This document shows, in pieces, positions 53,950 to 64,000 of a DNA stretch of 64,000 nucleotides; position 1 is the first letter of the stretch; each line of letters starts with the position of its first letter. A model generated the notes under the pieces. It was not told the origin of the DNA. It did no database searches and saw only the letters and a list, made by a program, of their open reading frames with translations. Source of the stretch: Seminavis robusta. Lineage: Eukaryota; Bacillariophyta; Bacillariophyceae; Naviculales; Naviculaceae. Location: positions 1 to 64,000 of the forward strand of contig CAICTM010000395.1 in assembly GCA_903772945.1 (NCBI GenBank), in the 5' to 3' direction. The position numbers and the translations under genes are program-made.

Positions 53950-56900
53950 AACTCAGTTCGAAAGGCAAACTCCTGTCTCATCACAAAAAACTGGTGCAGC
54001 AATCAGAAGCACACTGCATGGCATGAATTCCGGTTTCAGTATTGGGCAAACAGTCAGCCACAACCTTGGAAGCTTCTTTCCCAGCATATCGATTCTGGCA
54101 GAAAGAGACTGGAACTGTGCCAGATAGATCATTCCCATTCACCAGAAGTTCCCTCAGTAGTGTCAATGCCTCAATCTCATTGGGAATAGTGCCATGGAAG
54201 CGGTTGTTGGAGAAGTACAGCCTTTTGAGATGTGTCATTAGGCCAAGTGACGGGCTGATGGTCCCAGTAAAGTTGCAACCATCCGAGTGGAAAAACTGGA
54301 GTTTGCCAAGTCCAGGAATTGTACCTTGCATGTTGGTATTGGAGACAATGTGTTCAGAAAGCTGGTTTGACAGTCCAATCTCTGAGGGCAAGGCCCCAGA
54401 AATCTGTGTGAAATCCAAGTTCAGATATTCCAAATTGGAGAGCAGCCCAATTTCACTTGGCAAAGTCCCCGTGAGCTTGTATTCAGCAAATAGGGACAAA
54501 ACAAGGTAAGTTTGGGCATGCACAGGTGTGTGCTCCACCAAGTGAAAACAGGGAAAGAGGAAAGGGGGGCTCACATCATTTCTACCCATATAGAGCCCTC
54601 ATAGAGAACTTTGTTTGAATAGTTCATGCGGCATAGAACCTGTCAGAGTGTTGCTTGTGAGTATGAGGTTTTTCAAAGAGAGTGGACCCAACTCTGATAG
54701 AATCCTCCCGGTCAATGTGTTTCGATTCAGACCAAGATAGGCAAGTACACCATTTCCTTCGAGAAGGTTTGTAACCCATTCGGCAGGAATAGTGCCAGAA
54801 AATTTATTCAAGCGCAAATCAAGAGATTCTAAGGCAAAACCTGCTTTTTTGGAAAAGAGTCTCGGGGGCAGTTCTCCTGTCAGCATGTTGAAGCCAAGCC
54901 ATAGAATTGTCAGCAGCGACAATCTTGTGGTCTTCCAGGGTAGAGCGCCATTGAGATGATTCCAAGCTGAAGCATGTACAGGTTTGCAAAGTGTCAGAGC
55001 AAGTATAATCAAGATCCTGCCAACTCTTGATCTCAACACTTACGAAGGTGTAGCTCAACAACTGTCCTATCTACCTATTGCACAGTTTCACAGTTAATTC
55101 CAGCCCACTGGCATTCATGACTGGCAGAAAGCCACTGAGCTCCCCATAAAGTTGATGTTGCTTCACCAGTTTGAAAATCGGGTGCATAATAAAATTGGTT
55201 GTCGCAGTTGCTGCTACTGGGTTGCACTCTTTCCATGGCTTGTGTCTTGTGGTCTGATAGTAGAAGAGCACCAGCAGAAACCGCTGAACCAAATTGGGAG
55301 AATCATTGTTTAATTGCAATGGGTTCTGATTGACAATCCAGTCAAACGCCTTCAGCCTAGTTTCCAGCAAGAATTCAGGAAGGTCAACATCCAAATCAAC
55401 TCCAGATTCTTCCACCTGTTGGAAGTAGTCCACACCCAAAATGACTGTCAAGGCAGTTTCAATTTTAGGTGCTGCGACGGCATCTCTTGTTGTGGTGGGT
55501 GCCACTGTGCTGTTGCCATCTACATAGACCGTTTCGCTACAGTGTTCTGTTCCACAGACAGCCCCGATAAGAATGCCTGCAACAACTAAAACGGCACACA
55601 TGCCTCCCAAAAGATAAGTCCGCAAATTGCTTGTCTTCTGGCTGTTTTGGTTCCCAATATCAGCAGTGGCAATAGGCAAGTCATCCTCAGCTACAGGTTT
55701 TGCCTCTGCCAACGAGTCGGGTGGAGGTGGTTGGAATTCTCCTCCTTCTTCTTCATCAACAGCAATATTCTGATTTTCGTCCCTAGTTGATAAATTTGTT
55801 TGTTGTTGTGAGAAGGTTCCGAATGGATTGGAAACAGGATGTGCACTTGGCACACTGGTAGCAGGTAGCTGGTCGTCAGGCCAAGCTTGTGATGGCAATG
55901 TGGTATTACTCTCATGGACAGCAGAAATTCCCACTGAAACTGTTGGATTCATTTTGTCATCAAACATTCCTGGATCCTTGTTCTGTCCCAGTTGAAGGGC
56001 CTTAGCACCTTGTTCGTCTTCATTGGCAATTTCTTAGTTGCCCCATCCTCACTTTTGCACTTTGCATGGTTAAATCATTGCATGGATCACTTCCTCCCAT
56101 TTTTTCAAAGGAACTCTGGTGAACCAAGTATATTTTAGTTTTCTTGTTGATTCTCGATTCCAAGCTTGCCATGGATGGAACAGTATTCTGGTTTTCGCCC
56201 CTAATTGATGGATTTGTTTGTTGTTGTGTGAAGGCTCCGAATGGATTGGAAACAGAATGTGCCCCTGATACACTCGCGGTGTCACCAGCAGTTGGCGGGT
56301 CTCTGGGCCCCGGTAAATCTTGGGGCCCTGACAAATCTTGGAACCAATTTGGTGATGGTGCGGTAGGGTTGATCTCATTGATAGTAGAGATCCCCACAGA
56401 AACTACTGGATTTCTTCTGCCATTACATGTATTAAGCATTGCTGGATCCTTGTTCTGTTCCAGCCGAGGTAACTTGATGCCTTGCTCATCTTCATTGCCA
56501 ATTTTCTTTGCCACCTTGCCCTCACTATGCTTGTTTTGAATGATATCTGTCCCACCATCTCCCTTTGTTTTTGACGAAATCTGATGATGTGAATTTTGGG
56601 GTTTATTTTGGATGCCAAGCTGACCATGGACGGAACATTTGCTGGTGCCTCCTTCACGGTGACATTTTCTTGTTCCTTTAGGATATTAGTTTCATCCAAA
56701 TTTTGGTAGCTTTTACTGATACTCTTGTTATCAGCAGGTTCTTGGGATAATTCCTCCTGAAGCGGCGGCAAAACTGAAGGTGGCATTGTTGTTGTTGTCG
56801 ATCCTCTCGGCTTCTGTGTGACTGGCTGGAATTGAGGATCATCTACATCATGGGTATCGTGTAAATTCTGTAACGAGGGATACATGTGTGGGACAAATAG

Positions 56901-57090
56901 CTCAGCATCTTGAAAGTGAGTGGTCACCGACGTCTTCGGGTCTCGGGACATCGATCAAACTGGGTGGGTCAACTACCGAATTCTCCTCCACATCAGATTC
57001 TTGCAGTAGCTCTTGCCATGGATCACTGCTACTTGGTAGCAGCATCCCACCAGCATCAGCACTGCTTCCAGTAACAAAAGGAGTTGACAT
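53950..57090 (-). pseudogene. LRR receptor-like pseudogene, tandem relative of the gene at 59455-62172
   Basis: Aligning by eye with the intact neighbour shows the same order: MSTPFVTGSSADAGGM start, long disordered N-terminus, membrane span (LLGGMCAVLVVAGILIGAV), pre-LRR block (RLKAFDWIVNQNPLQL; LFYYQTTRHKPWKECNP) and LRRs (LTGTLPSEIGLL; FHGTIPNEIEAL). Splice sites are kept at the same places. The frame is broken at roughly seven points, including frame changes near 56.94, 56.5 and 55.18 kb, stops near 56.02 and 55.09 kb, and frame changes near 54.63 and 53.99 kb. The disordered part also carries a tandem duplication (about 55786-56034 and 56200-56505). A pseudogene is the simplest reading; assembly indels could explain some but not all of the breaks. 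Confidence 0.7.
55786..56505 (-). repeat. Tandem duplication inside the LRR pseudogene
   Basis: The segments at about 55786-56034 and 56200-56505 both encode VSVGIS ... HSVSNPFG ... QQQTN ... ENQN (TVSVGISAVHES and VVSVGISTINEI). The intact gene has only one loosely similar segment. Confidence 0.65.
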
Positions 57091-57849
57091 CCTGCCCAAT
57101 ACTTCGTTGGATAAGTGATTGGATTGATTGCTATTACTGAGGTAGATGTTGATTGGTGTTGGCTGTTGGGGAGATTTTGAGTCGATGGAGGCTCAAGCGT
57201 AGTTCGGTTGGTGGTGCGGTATACTGCAGTACCAGACGGTAGAAGGGTGGCCCTCGTCACTGTGTTCCGTAGATAATCCACCTACTGTAGAAGAGCCTGT
57301 CCACACAGATCATCGGACTTATCTGTATGGAAAAGCTCTAACTAAACCCTTTGTGCTGAGGTAAAGAAGGGTCGATGATTGACTTTAATTCCGTCACTGC
57401 AGTAATAATAATAGTAATAATATAAATATAAATACTAGCTAGTAAAAGCGCTAACATGGCAAACTTCAGGCAATCTACTCAATGGTGAAGGACTGCGTAT
57501 TTGTGTTAGGACGAGGCACGAGGCAAGCCTATTGTCAAGTTTGATATTCATTGAATTCCTATGTTAAACATGAGAGAATTTTAAGTTTGACCGACAACAG
57601 TGGTGTATGTACGCCAGTTCGACAGGATCGATCCTCTCGTCGATCTCCTGAACCTCTAGCGGTAATACGTGGAGGGGGGTTTAGAGTAGGGAAATTATCT
57701 ACGGAAGCCAGCCGGGGCCAGGCTTAAGCAAAGAACAGTCAAAATTCTGGACTAGGTTCGGTGGGATCAGGGGCAAGAAAGTGACGACCATTACGGGGGC
57801 CAAATGGTTTGGCTTTGCGAGATCCACGGAGGGGTGTAAAATACTCGTT
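57091..57849. other. Spacer upstream of the LRR pseudogene
   Basis: No gene is seen. An ATA/AATA-rich low-complexity run lies at 57408-57432. The block at about 57673-57704 is a reversed copy of 38720-38752. From about 57700 the DNA may belong to the retroelement fragment that follows. Confidence 0.35.
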
Positions 57850-58235
57850 AGTTTAGCAAACTATGGCCACGGAGTGGCTTTTATGACGCGGGCAATTGGT
57901 GGGGAAGCCCCCACGGAGACATAAATGGGTAGCTTTCACAAGGGCAATTGAGATACAGGTCTGCATGAAAAACATCATTTGAGAGTAGGAAAACTGAATT
58001 TTGGAGGCAGTAGCAGAAGCAAGCCGTTGTAAGAGAATCTTGGCTTGGGGGGCAAGCATGCCATCCACAGAAACAACAAAGGGATCGAAGGAAATTGGAG
58101 TCGCACACTTCTTTATATTTGGAAATTTTGTCGCATTCTTGGTAGGTTAACACTTCGACGGGATCTTTATTTCGGTAAGAAGCACAGTCCAAATCAGTGA
58201 CACGTACGTCAATGACAAGCCCATCATGGGATGAC
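57850..58235 (-). mobile_element. Second fossil fragment of the retroelement family seen at 5640-6560
   Basis: Minus-strand reading gives GLVIDVRVTDLDCASYRNKD, then DPFVVSVDGMLAPQAKILLQ, then SIALVKATHLCLRGG. These match the C-terminal nuclease-like region of the reverse-transcriptase element at 5.6-6.6 kb (GIIDVRVINLDAASHCRKD; FSPFVVSADGLLGAEA). It is shorter, broken, and without its zinc-knuckle part. Confidence 0.55.
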
Positions 58236-59454
58236 AGTCAAGCACTCATGGGTGGACATAGATAGGTATGGTCGCAAGGATACGGATCTGTAAGGACTAC
58301 CCTGAATCCGTAAGGTACCTTACGAATCCGTACCCCACCTCAATTTGCGCTTTTCAGATGAATCAATCCGTCAATCCTGATCTTTGATGGAGAGTTCGAC
58401 GACCGATCGATACTTTGGATCCCCCAATTTCAAGGATACTGCTGCACTGCACAATATGAATACATGTCCCCGAAGAACTCTCATTGGACACACCGTCACT
58501 GGCACCGGCGCCTTCAAGGGCACCCTACGGTCACATGAAAGCACCCTATCATCGCGTAAAGCGCCCATGCCATGAAGACTTGGATGCCCGTACCTACGTA
58601 ATTGGTGGGAGCCACACCTGGACAAAGCCAAAGCACCTCAGAAGAAACCCTACATACATTCCTGGACTTGAAGAAACTGTTGCGGCGTGCTTCCATGGTC
58701 ATGTCGATCTCCAGTCACGCTATACCTTAGTTTTGGCCCCTAAATCCATTCATCCTCCTTGAGTATCCCGGCAAACAGACCACTGCCCTTCTCTAAAACC
58801 CTTTGACTTTGCATGCAGGGAAGGGCCGGAAATTGCGATCTGCATCTATTTCCATTTTATTTTGCGTTACATTAGTGATCCCGCGGAACCTACTTCCTCG
58901 TAGAATGGAGTGGTACGTACATCTCAACTAGCTGGCTAGACTGTTCGCCCTCCTTGGCTGAGAATCACAGCCCACAGGATGATCACAGCCAAAGCCAGAT
59001 GTTGCCGTGAACTTTGGATCCAGTTGCAACAGTCTAAGCCAGCAAGCTACGTAGCCGTAATACCAGTGATGCATGTAGCTACATGTAGCAGAAACATAGA
59101 CCAGCGTGTTTTCGTGTTCTCCTTCTTTTGAATCTTGCGCATCTTATCCTTTCGTTTCGGTGTTCTCCTCTGTTGAGACAATTCTTTGCTGCGAGAATCG
59201 AATCGTGAATGAGCTGCCATGATCCAAGGCTCGGAAATGTCTTTCCTCCCACAAAGGACAAGATGTTGAGGAGTCCATCATCGCCGCACCACCCAATCAG
59301 CATGTCTCACCAGCACCAGTACTGACGCCATGGTTGAAGCTGTGGTGTTGTGTGCCAAGCTACTGATGGTTGCGTCGAGATAATGAGTGAGTGACTCACT
59401 GGAATCGAATCGTGTTGAATATGGGGTGTGGTATGCCAGCGCTGGAAACACAAC
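58236..59454. other. Spacer; no gene supported
   Basis: Frames are under 95 codons. A minus-strand piece at 59079-59303 contains GDDGLLNILSFVGGKTF, faintly like the F-box-like start of some diatom proteins, but it is too short to call. The last ~60 bases resemble the 3' flank of the LRR pseudogene. Confidence 0.35.
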
Positions 59455-62172
59455 TCAGTTCGAAAGGCAAACTCCTGTCTCATCACAACAACTGGTGCAG
59501 CAATCGGATGAACACTGGATTGCAGGAATTCCAGTTTCTGTATTGGGCAAACAATCCGCCACAACCTTGGAAGCTACTTCCCCAGCATAACGAGTCTGGC
59601 AGAAAGAGATTGGAACTGTGCCAGATAGATCATTCCCATTCACCAAAAATTCAGCTAGTTGTGTCAAGGCCTCAATCTCATTGGGAATGGTGCCATGGAA
59701 GTGATTGTTGGCGAAGTGCAGCCTTTTGAGATGTGTCATTAGGCCAAGTGATGTGTTGATTGTACCAGATAAGTTGCAATTGCTAACCGACAAAACTTCC
59801 AGACTGCCAAGTCCCTTGTAGAGTTCTTCTGCGATTGTCCCTTGCATCTTGGTGTTAGAGAGAATCAGATCAACAAGCTTGCTCAACACGCCAATCTCTG
59901 AGGGCACAGCCCCAGAAATCTGTGTGAAATTCAAGTTCACGTTACTCAAATTGGTGAGCAGCCCAATTTCACTTGGCAATGTCCCAGTGAGCTTATAAAT
60001 CAGCAGAGAGGACCAAAAAGAAGCTAAGCTTGGCTGACTATGCATGGGTGGTTGCTTCTGCACACAGCATTACCAGCAGTAACTCACATCATTTCCCTCC
60101 AAAAAGAGCCATTCTAGAGAAGTTTGGTAGAATAAATCTCGTGGAATAGAACCTGTCAGAGTGTTGCTTGTGAGTATGAGGCTTTTCAAAGAGAGTAGGC
60201 CCAACTCTGATGGAATCCTCCCGGTTAACGCGTTCTGGTTCAGTTGAAGATAGGCAAGTACCCCATTTCCTTCAAGAAGGTTTGCAACCCATTCTGCAGG
60301 AATAGTGCCAGAAAATTGATTCCAGCGCAAATCAAGATAATCCAGGGCATAACCTGCATTTTTGGAAAAGAGTCTGGGGGGGAGTGCTCCAGTAAGCATG
60401 TTGGAGTTAAGCCATAAAGTCCTCAGCAGTGGCAATCTTGTGACCTCCCAGGGAAGAGGGCCATTGAGATGATTCCAATCTGAGCATCCAAGGGTTTGCG
60501 TTGTCAGAAACAAGCATAATCAAATGCATGCCAACGCTTTATCTCAAGACTTACGTATGCGTAGCTCAGCCACTGTCCTCTTCTCTGATTGGCAGTCCAC
60601 TCCAGCCCACTGGCATTCATGACTGGGAGAAAGCCACTGATCACCCCATATAAGTGATGTTGCTTCACCAGTTAAATGCACTGGCTGGTAGCAAAAATTG
60701 GTTGTTGCACTCGCTTGAGAAATTCCTGCTGGATTGCACTCTTTCCATGGCTTGTGCCTTGTGGTCTGATAGTAGAAGAGCACCAGCAGAAAACGCTGAA
60801 CCAAATTAGGAGCATTGTACTCCAATTGCATTGGGTCTTGATTGATGATCCAGTCAAACGCCTTTAGCCTAGTTTCCAGCAAGAATCGAGAAAGGTCGCT
60901 ATCAGTTCCTGCTCCAAATTCTTCCACCTGTCGGAAGTAGTCCTTTCCCAAAATGAGAGTTAAGGTAACTTCAATCTTGGGTGCCTCAACAGCATCTCTG
61001 GTTGTGGTGGGTGCCATGGTAGTGCTGCCATCCACATAGACTGTCTGACTGCAGTGTCCGGTGCCACAAACAGCCCCCACAATGATAGCAGCCACAACCA
61101 AAAGGACGCATATGCTTCCCATGAGATAAAATGGCCAGTAGCTTTGCTGCCGGCCCTTCCCAATGCCATCCTCAGCTATGGCAACGGGCAGGTCGTCCTT
61201 AGCAGTTGCTACCAGTCTTGCCTCTGTCAGCGACTCTTGTGGAAGTGGTGCTGTGTTTTCTTCATCCGCAATAGCTGAGCTCATGTTAGGCTGTTGCTGT
61301 ATATTTTCCGTGGCCATAGTAGAATTGAGTCCAGAGATGGGATGGGCTCCTGGCACACTCTGTTCGTGAACGGCAGCACCAGTGCTCCTAGAGAGGGGTG
61401 GCGCATCCATAGGCATTGGGATTTCTTGAATCGGATTTGGTAATAGTGAGGAAGTTGCGCCGTCATTGGCAGTAGGAACCTTTTCTGAAATGGCCAGATC
61501 ATCCCAGTCAGCGCATTGTACTGGTTTGTGGTGACCAACAGCGCCATTCTGATCAGACAGTTTTTTGGAAAGCGCACCCTGCAAATGTTCCGGTTCCTTT
61601 TCAATGGCCGGATCAATGCCAGTGTCTCCAACTGATTCAAAGGAAATTGGTCGAACCGAGTATAGTTGGGTTTTCTGGTTGATTCGTGATTCCAAGGTAG
61701 GGGACGAAACATCGGTTGGTGCCCCCTTTTTGGTGGCTTTTTCTTGTTCTTTGAGGATTCTAATTTCGTCCGAGTGTTGGTGGCTTGCAGTGATAGTCTT
61801 GCTTTCAGTGGGGTCTTGCGAGGATTCCTCGGGCAGTGGTGGCAGCAGACCTGAAGGTGGTGGTGTTGTTGTCGATCCTCTTGGCTGCTGTGCGACTGGC
61901 TGAAAGGTAGGATCTTCTACATCTTCGGTATCGTGTATATTCTGTGCTGATGGGTACATGTGAGGGACAAACAGTTCGGCATCTTGGAAATGAGTTGTGA
62001 CAGAAGAAGCACAGCTCATGTCTTCTGGTCTACTGGAGACATCGATCACACTAGGTGGCTCCGCTACCGAATTATCCTCGACATCTTGCAGTAGCTCTTG
62101 CCATGGATCACTGCTACTTGGTAGCATCCCACCAGCATCAGTACTGCTTCCAGTAACATAAGGAGTGGACAT
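59455..62172 (-). CDS. LRR receptor-like membrane protein without kinase, three exons (848 aa)
   Basis: Exons are 62172-60555, 60479-60088 and 59991-59455. Introns of 75 and 96 nt are GT-AG and keep frame (phases 1 and 0). The ATG at 62172 (MSTPYVTGSSTDAGG) gives a ~345-residue disordered, acidic N-terminus without signal peptide. A membrane span follows at ~346-369 (FYLMGSICVLLVVAAIIVGA), then the diatom pre-LRR block (RLKAFDWIINQDPMQL; LLVLFYYQTTRHKPWKECNP; SHECQWAGVDC). About ten plant-type LRRs follow (LTGRIPSELGLLSLKSLIL; FHGTIPNEIEALTQL) and a Cys-rich cap (CSSDCCTSCCDETGVC). With an N-in topology the LRRs would face outside. There is no kinase, so signalling would need a partner. The ligand is unknown. 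It is head-to-head with the ArfGAP-like gene at 63013. Confidence 0.8.
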
Positions 62173-63012
62173 CCTGCTCAATACTTCGATGGATCAGAGA
62201 TTGGATTGATGAGTTTTACCGTAGATGTTGCGTTTGGGTTCGAGGGGAGGCTGCGATGAGAGTTCACAGTAGTCCACGCAACTTTGCTGCTCGAACCGTC
62301 AGCATGTGAGGGAAAACTTGGCAAACCAGATCAAGACAGCAAGACTAGCTACCTGGTAGTCTACTACATGTCGTTCGCGCACTTTCGCCCTTTAGAAGAG
62401 CTGGACCGTAGATGAGACATTTTGCAGTTTGCGGTGAGCTCCATGAACAATTCGAATACCGAACGGAAAGTCACAGGTTCATACATTTAGCTCATTTTAA
62501 TAAAATGTGTCCAGTACTCTACTCCAGTCGCTAGTACGTCGTATGGAAAAAGGACTGATAATTATTAGTTACTAGTATTAGATGCGAAAGCATTATTGTC
62601 CTTAAAGCTACTGTGCACTCACAGACCAGAAGCGCCTTTCCACCGAACAAAGAGATAAGGCAACAACAGCATCCGTACTGAAACCGCCTTAGAGTGGGCA
62701 GTTAAGTAGCTCATTAATTAATGTGTCCAGGTCCAGAGTTCAATTGCAAAAGCGGTGACTCGTCACTGCTGACCAAAAATCTGTTTCCGAAGCACTCTTC
62801 TACTTTTAAACTTAAAAGTAGACCTCTGACATGTATCTCTCACGAGTACAATCACCAGTGGTACAAACCAGAACACCGCAAAAGAGATGACCAGTACAAT
62901 GTACCGGTACCGGTATTAGTACCTGTGTCGAGTGGGCTTCGGTCTCACTTCCATAAACTTCTGCATATTTTTGAACCCTCTGAAACGTAGATAGCGAGTA
63001 GTAAAAGACAAC
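62173..63012. other. Divergent intergenic region
   Basis: No gene is seen between the LRR gene and the ArfGAP-like gene, which start in opposite directions. TGTACCGGTACCGGTA lies at 62899-62914. It likely holds both promoters. Confidence 0.4.
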
Positions 63013-64000
63013 ATGGCGCACGGCAGCAGCAGAAGGGAAGAAGAGGAAGCAATGAAAGATGGGGATCGCCATCGGCATGGTGACAGCAGGAGCAGCAGGC
63101 ATCGTGATCGTCGGGGTGATGATGATAAGGACAAGGAGCGCAGGAAGCAGATTTCCTCGACACGCGGAAATGATGTCTGTGCAGACTGCCCTTCCACCAA
63201 ACCACTCTGGGTTTCCTTTCTCAAGAGTACAGTTCCCACAAAAGATGGTGATGGTGGCAGTGCTAGTGGAGGAACCAAAGAAATCTTCGTGGCCGTGTTG
63301 GTCTGTCCACAGTGTGCCCAGCATCATCATTTTGAGTTGGGAACCAAACGATGCCGTATCAAGAACTTCAAAATGCAACATGAATGTAAGGACCTTTCAG
63401 AACTGAGCTAGCATCATCAGAGGAAGGGCAAGGTTCTCACAACATTCCACTGTTTCTTTCATGCTTTTCTTTTCTTTTCTTGCAGGGTCCTCGGAAGATA
63501 TTCTCATTTTACGAGATAGTGGCAATCATCATGTCAATTCCATTTGGGAAGCTTCCCTCACGGAAAAAGACTTTGACAAAAAGTTGGTGCTATCAGACAC
63601 GGAAGAAGAAAACAAGCGACGAGCCAAGTTTATCAAACACAAGTACAAGAGGGAAAAGTATCATGCCACCAATGGCACCATGTTGATGGTTGCCGCCGTG
63701 GGAGCCAAGATGAAACAAAAAATCAAGCAGAAAATAGCCAACAACAAGGAGAAAACGAAACGACGCGATCGTCGAGTCACCAGTGACAGCATGTGGACAC
63801 GGAAATCCAAATCCAAGCAAGCATCTGACAAGAAGAAGGATGGCAACGACAAGAAGATGGAGCAGCCACCAAAGCAAGTCAAAGTCGACAAGCAAGGAGG
63901 AACCACAGCAAGTCAAAGTCGACAAGAAGAAGGAGGAACCACAGCAAATCATAGTAGACGAGAAGAAGGACGAACATCACGACAATCCTTCCAGCAAAGA
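63013..64000 (+). CDS. ArfGAP-like zinc-finger protein 2, two exons, runs off the window
   Basis: Exon 1 is 63013-63385; exon 2 starts at 63486 after a 100-nt GT-AG intron in exactly the same place and phase as in the gene at 52000 (RHEW/QHEW join). The N-terminus is rich in Arg, Asp and His (SRHRDRRGDDDKDKERRKQ). The zinc finger uses Cys 56, 59, 98 and 101 (CADCPSTKPLWVSFL; CPQCAQHHHFELG), with His where the catalytic Arg of ArfGAPs should be. The block NKRRAKFIKHKYKREKYHA is shared with the paralog. Near 63890 a VKVDKxxEEPQQ repeat differs in length by 2 bases from its twin, so the last part may be read in the wrong frame. The gene is incomplete at the window end. Confidence 0.65.

Noticed and set aside
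59079-59303. F-box-like fragment (GDDGLLNILSFVGGKTF)
   Set aside because: Too short and isolated to separate from chance.
1-64000. tRNA, rRNA and other structured RNA genes
   Set aside because: Scanning by eye for GGTTCRANYCC-type arms with a matching acceptor found none. A covariance-model search would be needed to exclude them fully.

Overview
The window looks like nuclear DNA of a diatom, probably a raphid pennate such as Seminavis or a relative. This is inferred from protein types and was not tested by any search. The clues are LRR proteins with a disordered N-terminus, one membrane span and a plant-type LRR ectodomain; short introns (75, 96, 100 and 113 nt, all GT-AG); very long single-exon Ser/Arg-rich proteins; retroelement families common in diatoms; and spacers dotted with CTAGCTAG and GGTACCGGTACC palindromes.

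Layout. 1-4.7 kb is repeat-derived or undecipherable and opens with the 3' end of a Ty3/gypsy-like element. 4.9-12.1 kb carries a small basic protein, a retroelement C-terminal fossil, an 865-aa Ser/Arg-rich protein and a type II membrane glycosyltransferase-like gene. 12.4-19.5 kb holds a gag-like fossil with a Ty3/gypsy element (13426-17815, 4-bp target duplication) inserted just upstream of it, and a MITE-like palindrome. 19.6-36.3 kb has three Ser/Arg-rich repeat proteins and, between them, an LTR element with a clear 5-bp target duplication (23727-26997). 36.5-38.5 kb is a broken LRR gene; 39.6-40.4 kb a rhodanese-like gene; 41.4-42.7 kb a poorly resolved spliced gene with a BRCT-like stretch. 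44.4-48.8 kb has two more Ser/Arg-rich proteins facing each other, then an F-box protein. 52.0-64.0 kb is an ArfGAP-like gene, an LRR pseudogene, an intact three-exon LRR gene and a second ArfGAP-like gene that runs off the end.

The most unusual content is a local set of six long, disordered, basic Ser/Arg-rich proteins. Their repeats differ, but they share a short motif (K-[LI]-x2-[IV]-[LIF]-x2-[RQ]-[RK], usually near the N-terminus), and four share a C-terminal motif (R-L-x2-L-[RE]-x-K-[WL] or close). Next to them are two ArfGAP-like zinc-finger proteins that appear to lack the catalytic arginine finger. I do not recognise the Ser/Arg-rich family as a described one. Its function is unknown; basic RRxS sites suggest kinase or 14-3-3 targets, which is inference only.

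Copies of repeated DNA here (LTRs, tandem coding repeats) differ mostly by single-base indels rather than substitutions. Residual assembly error is therefore a live alternative to true gene decay at several places.
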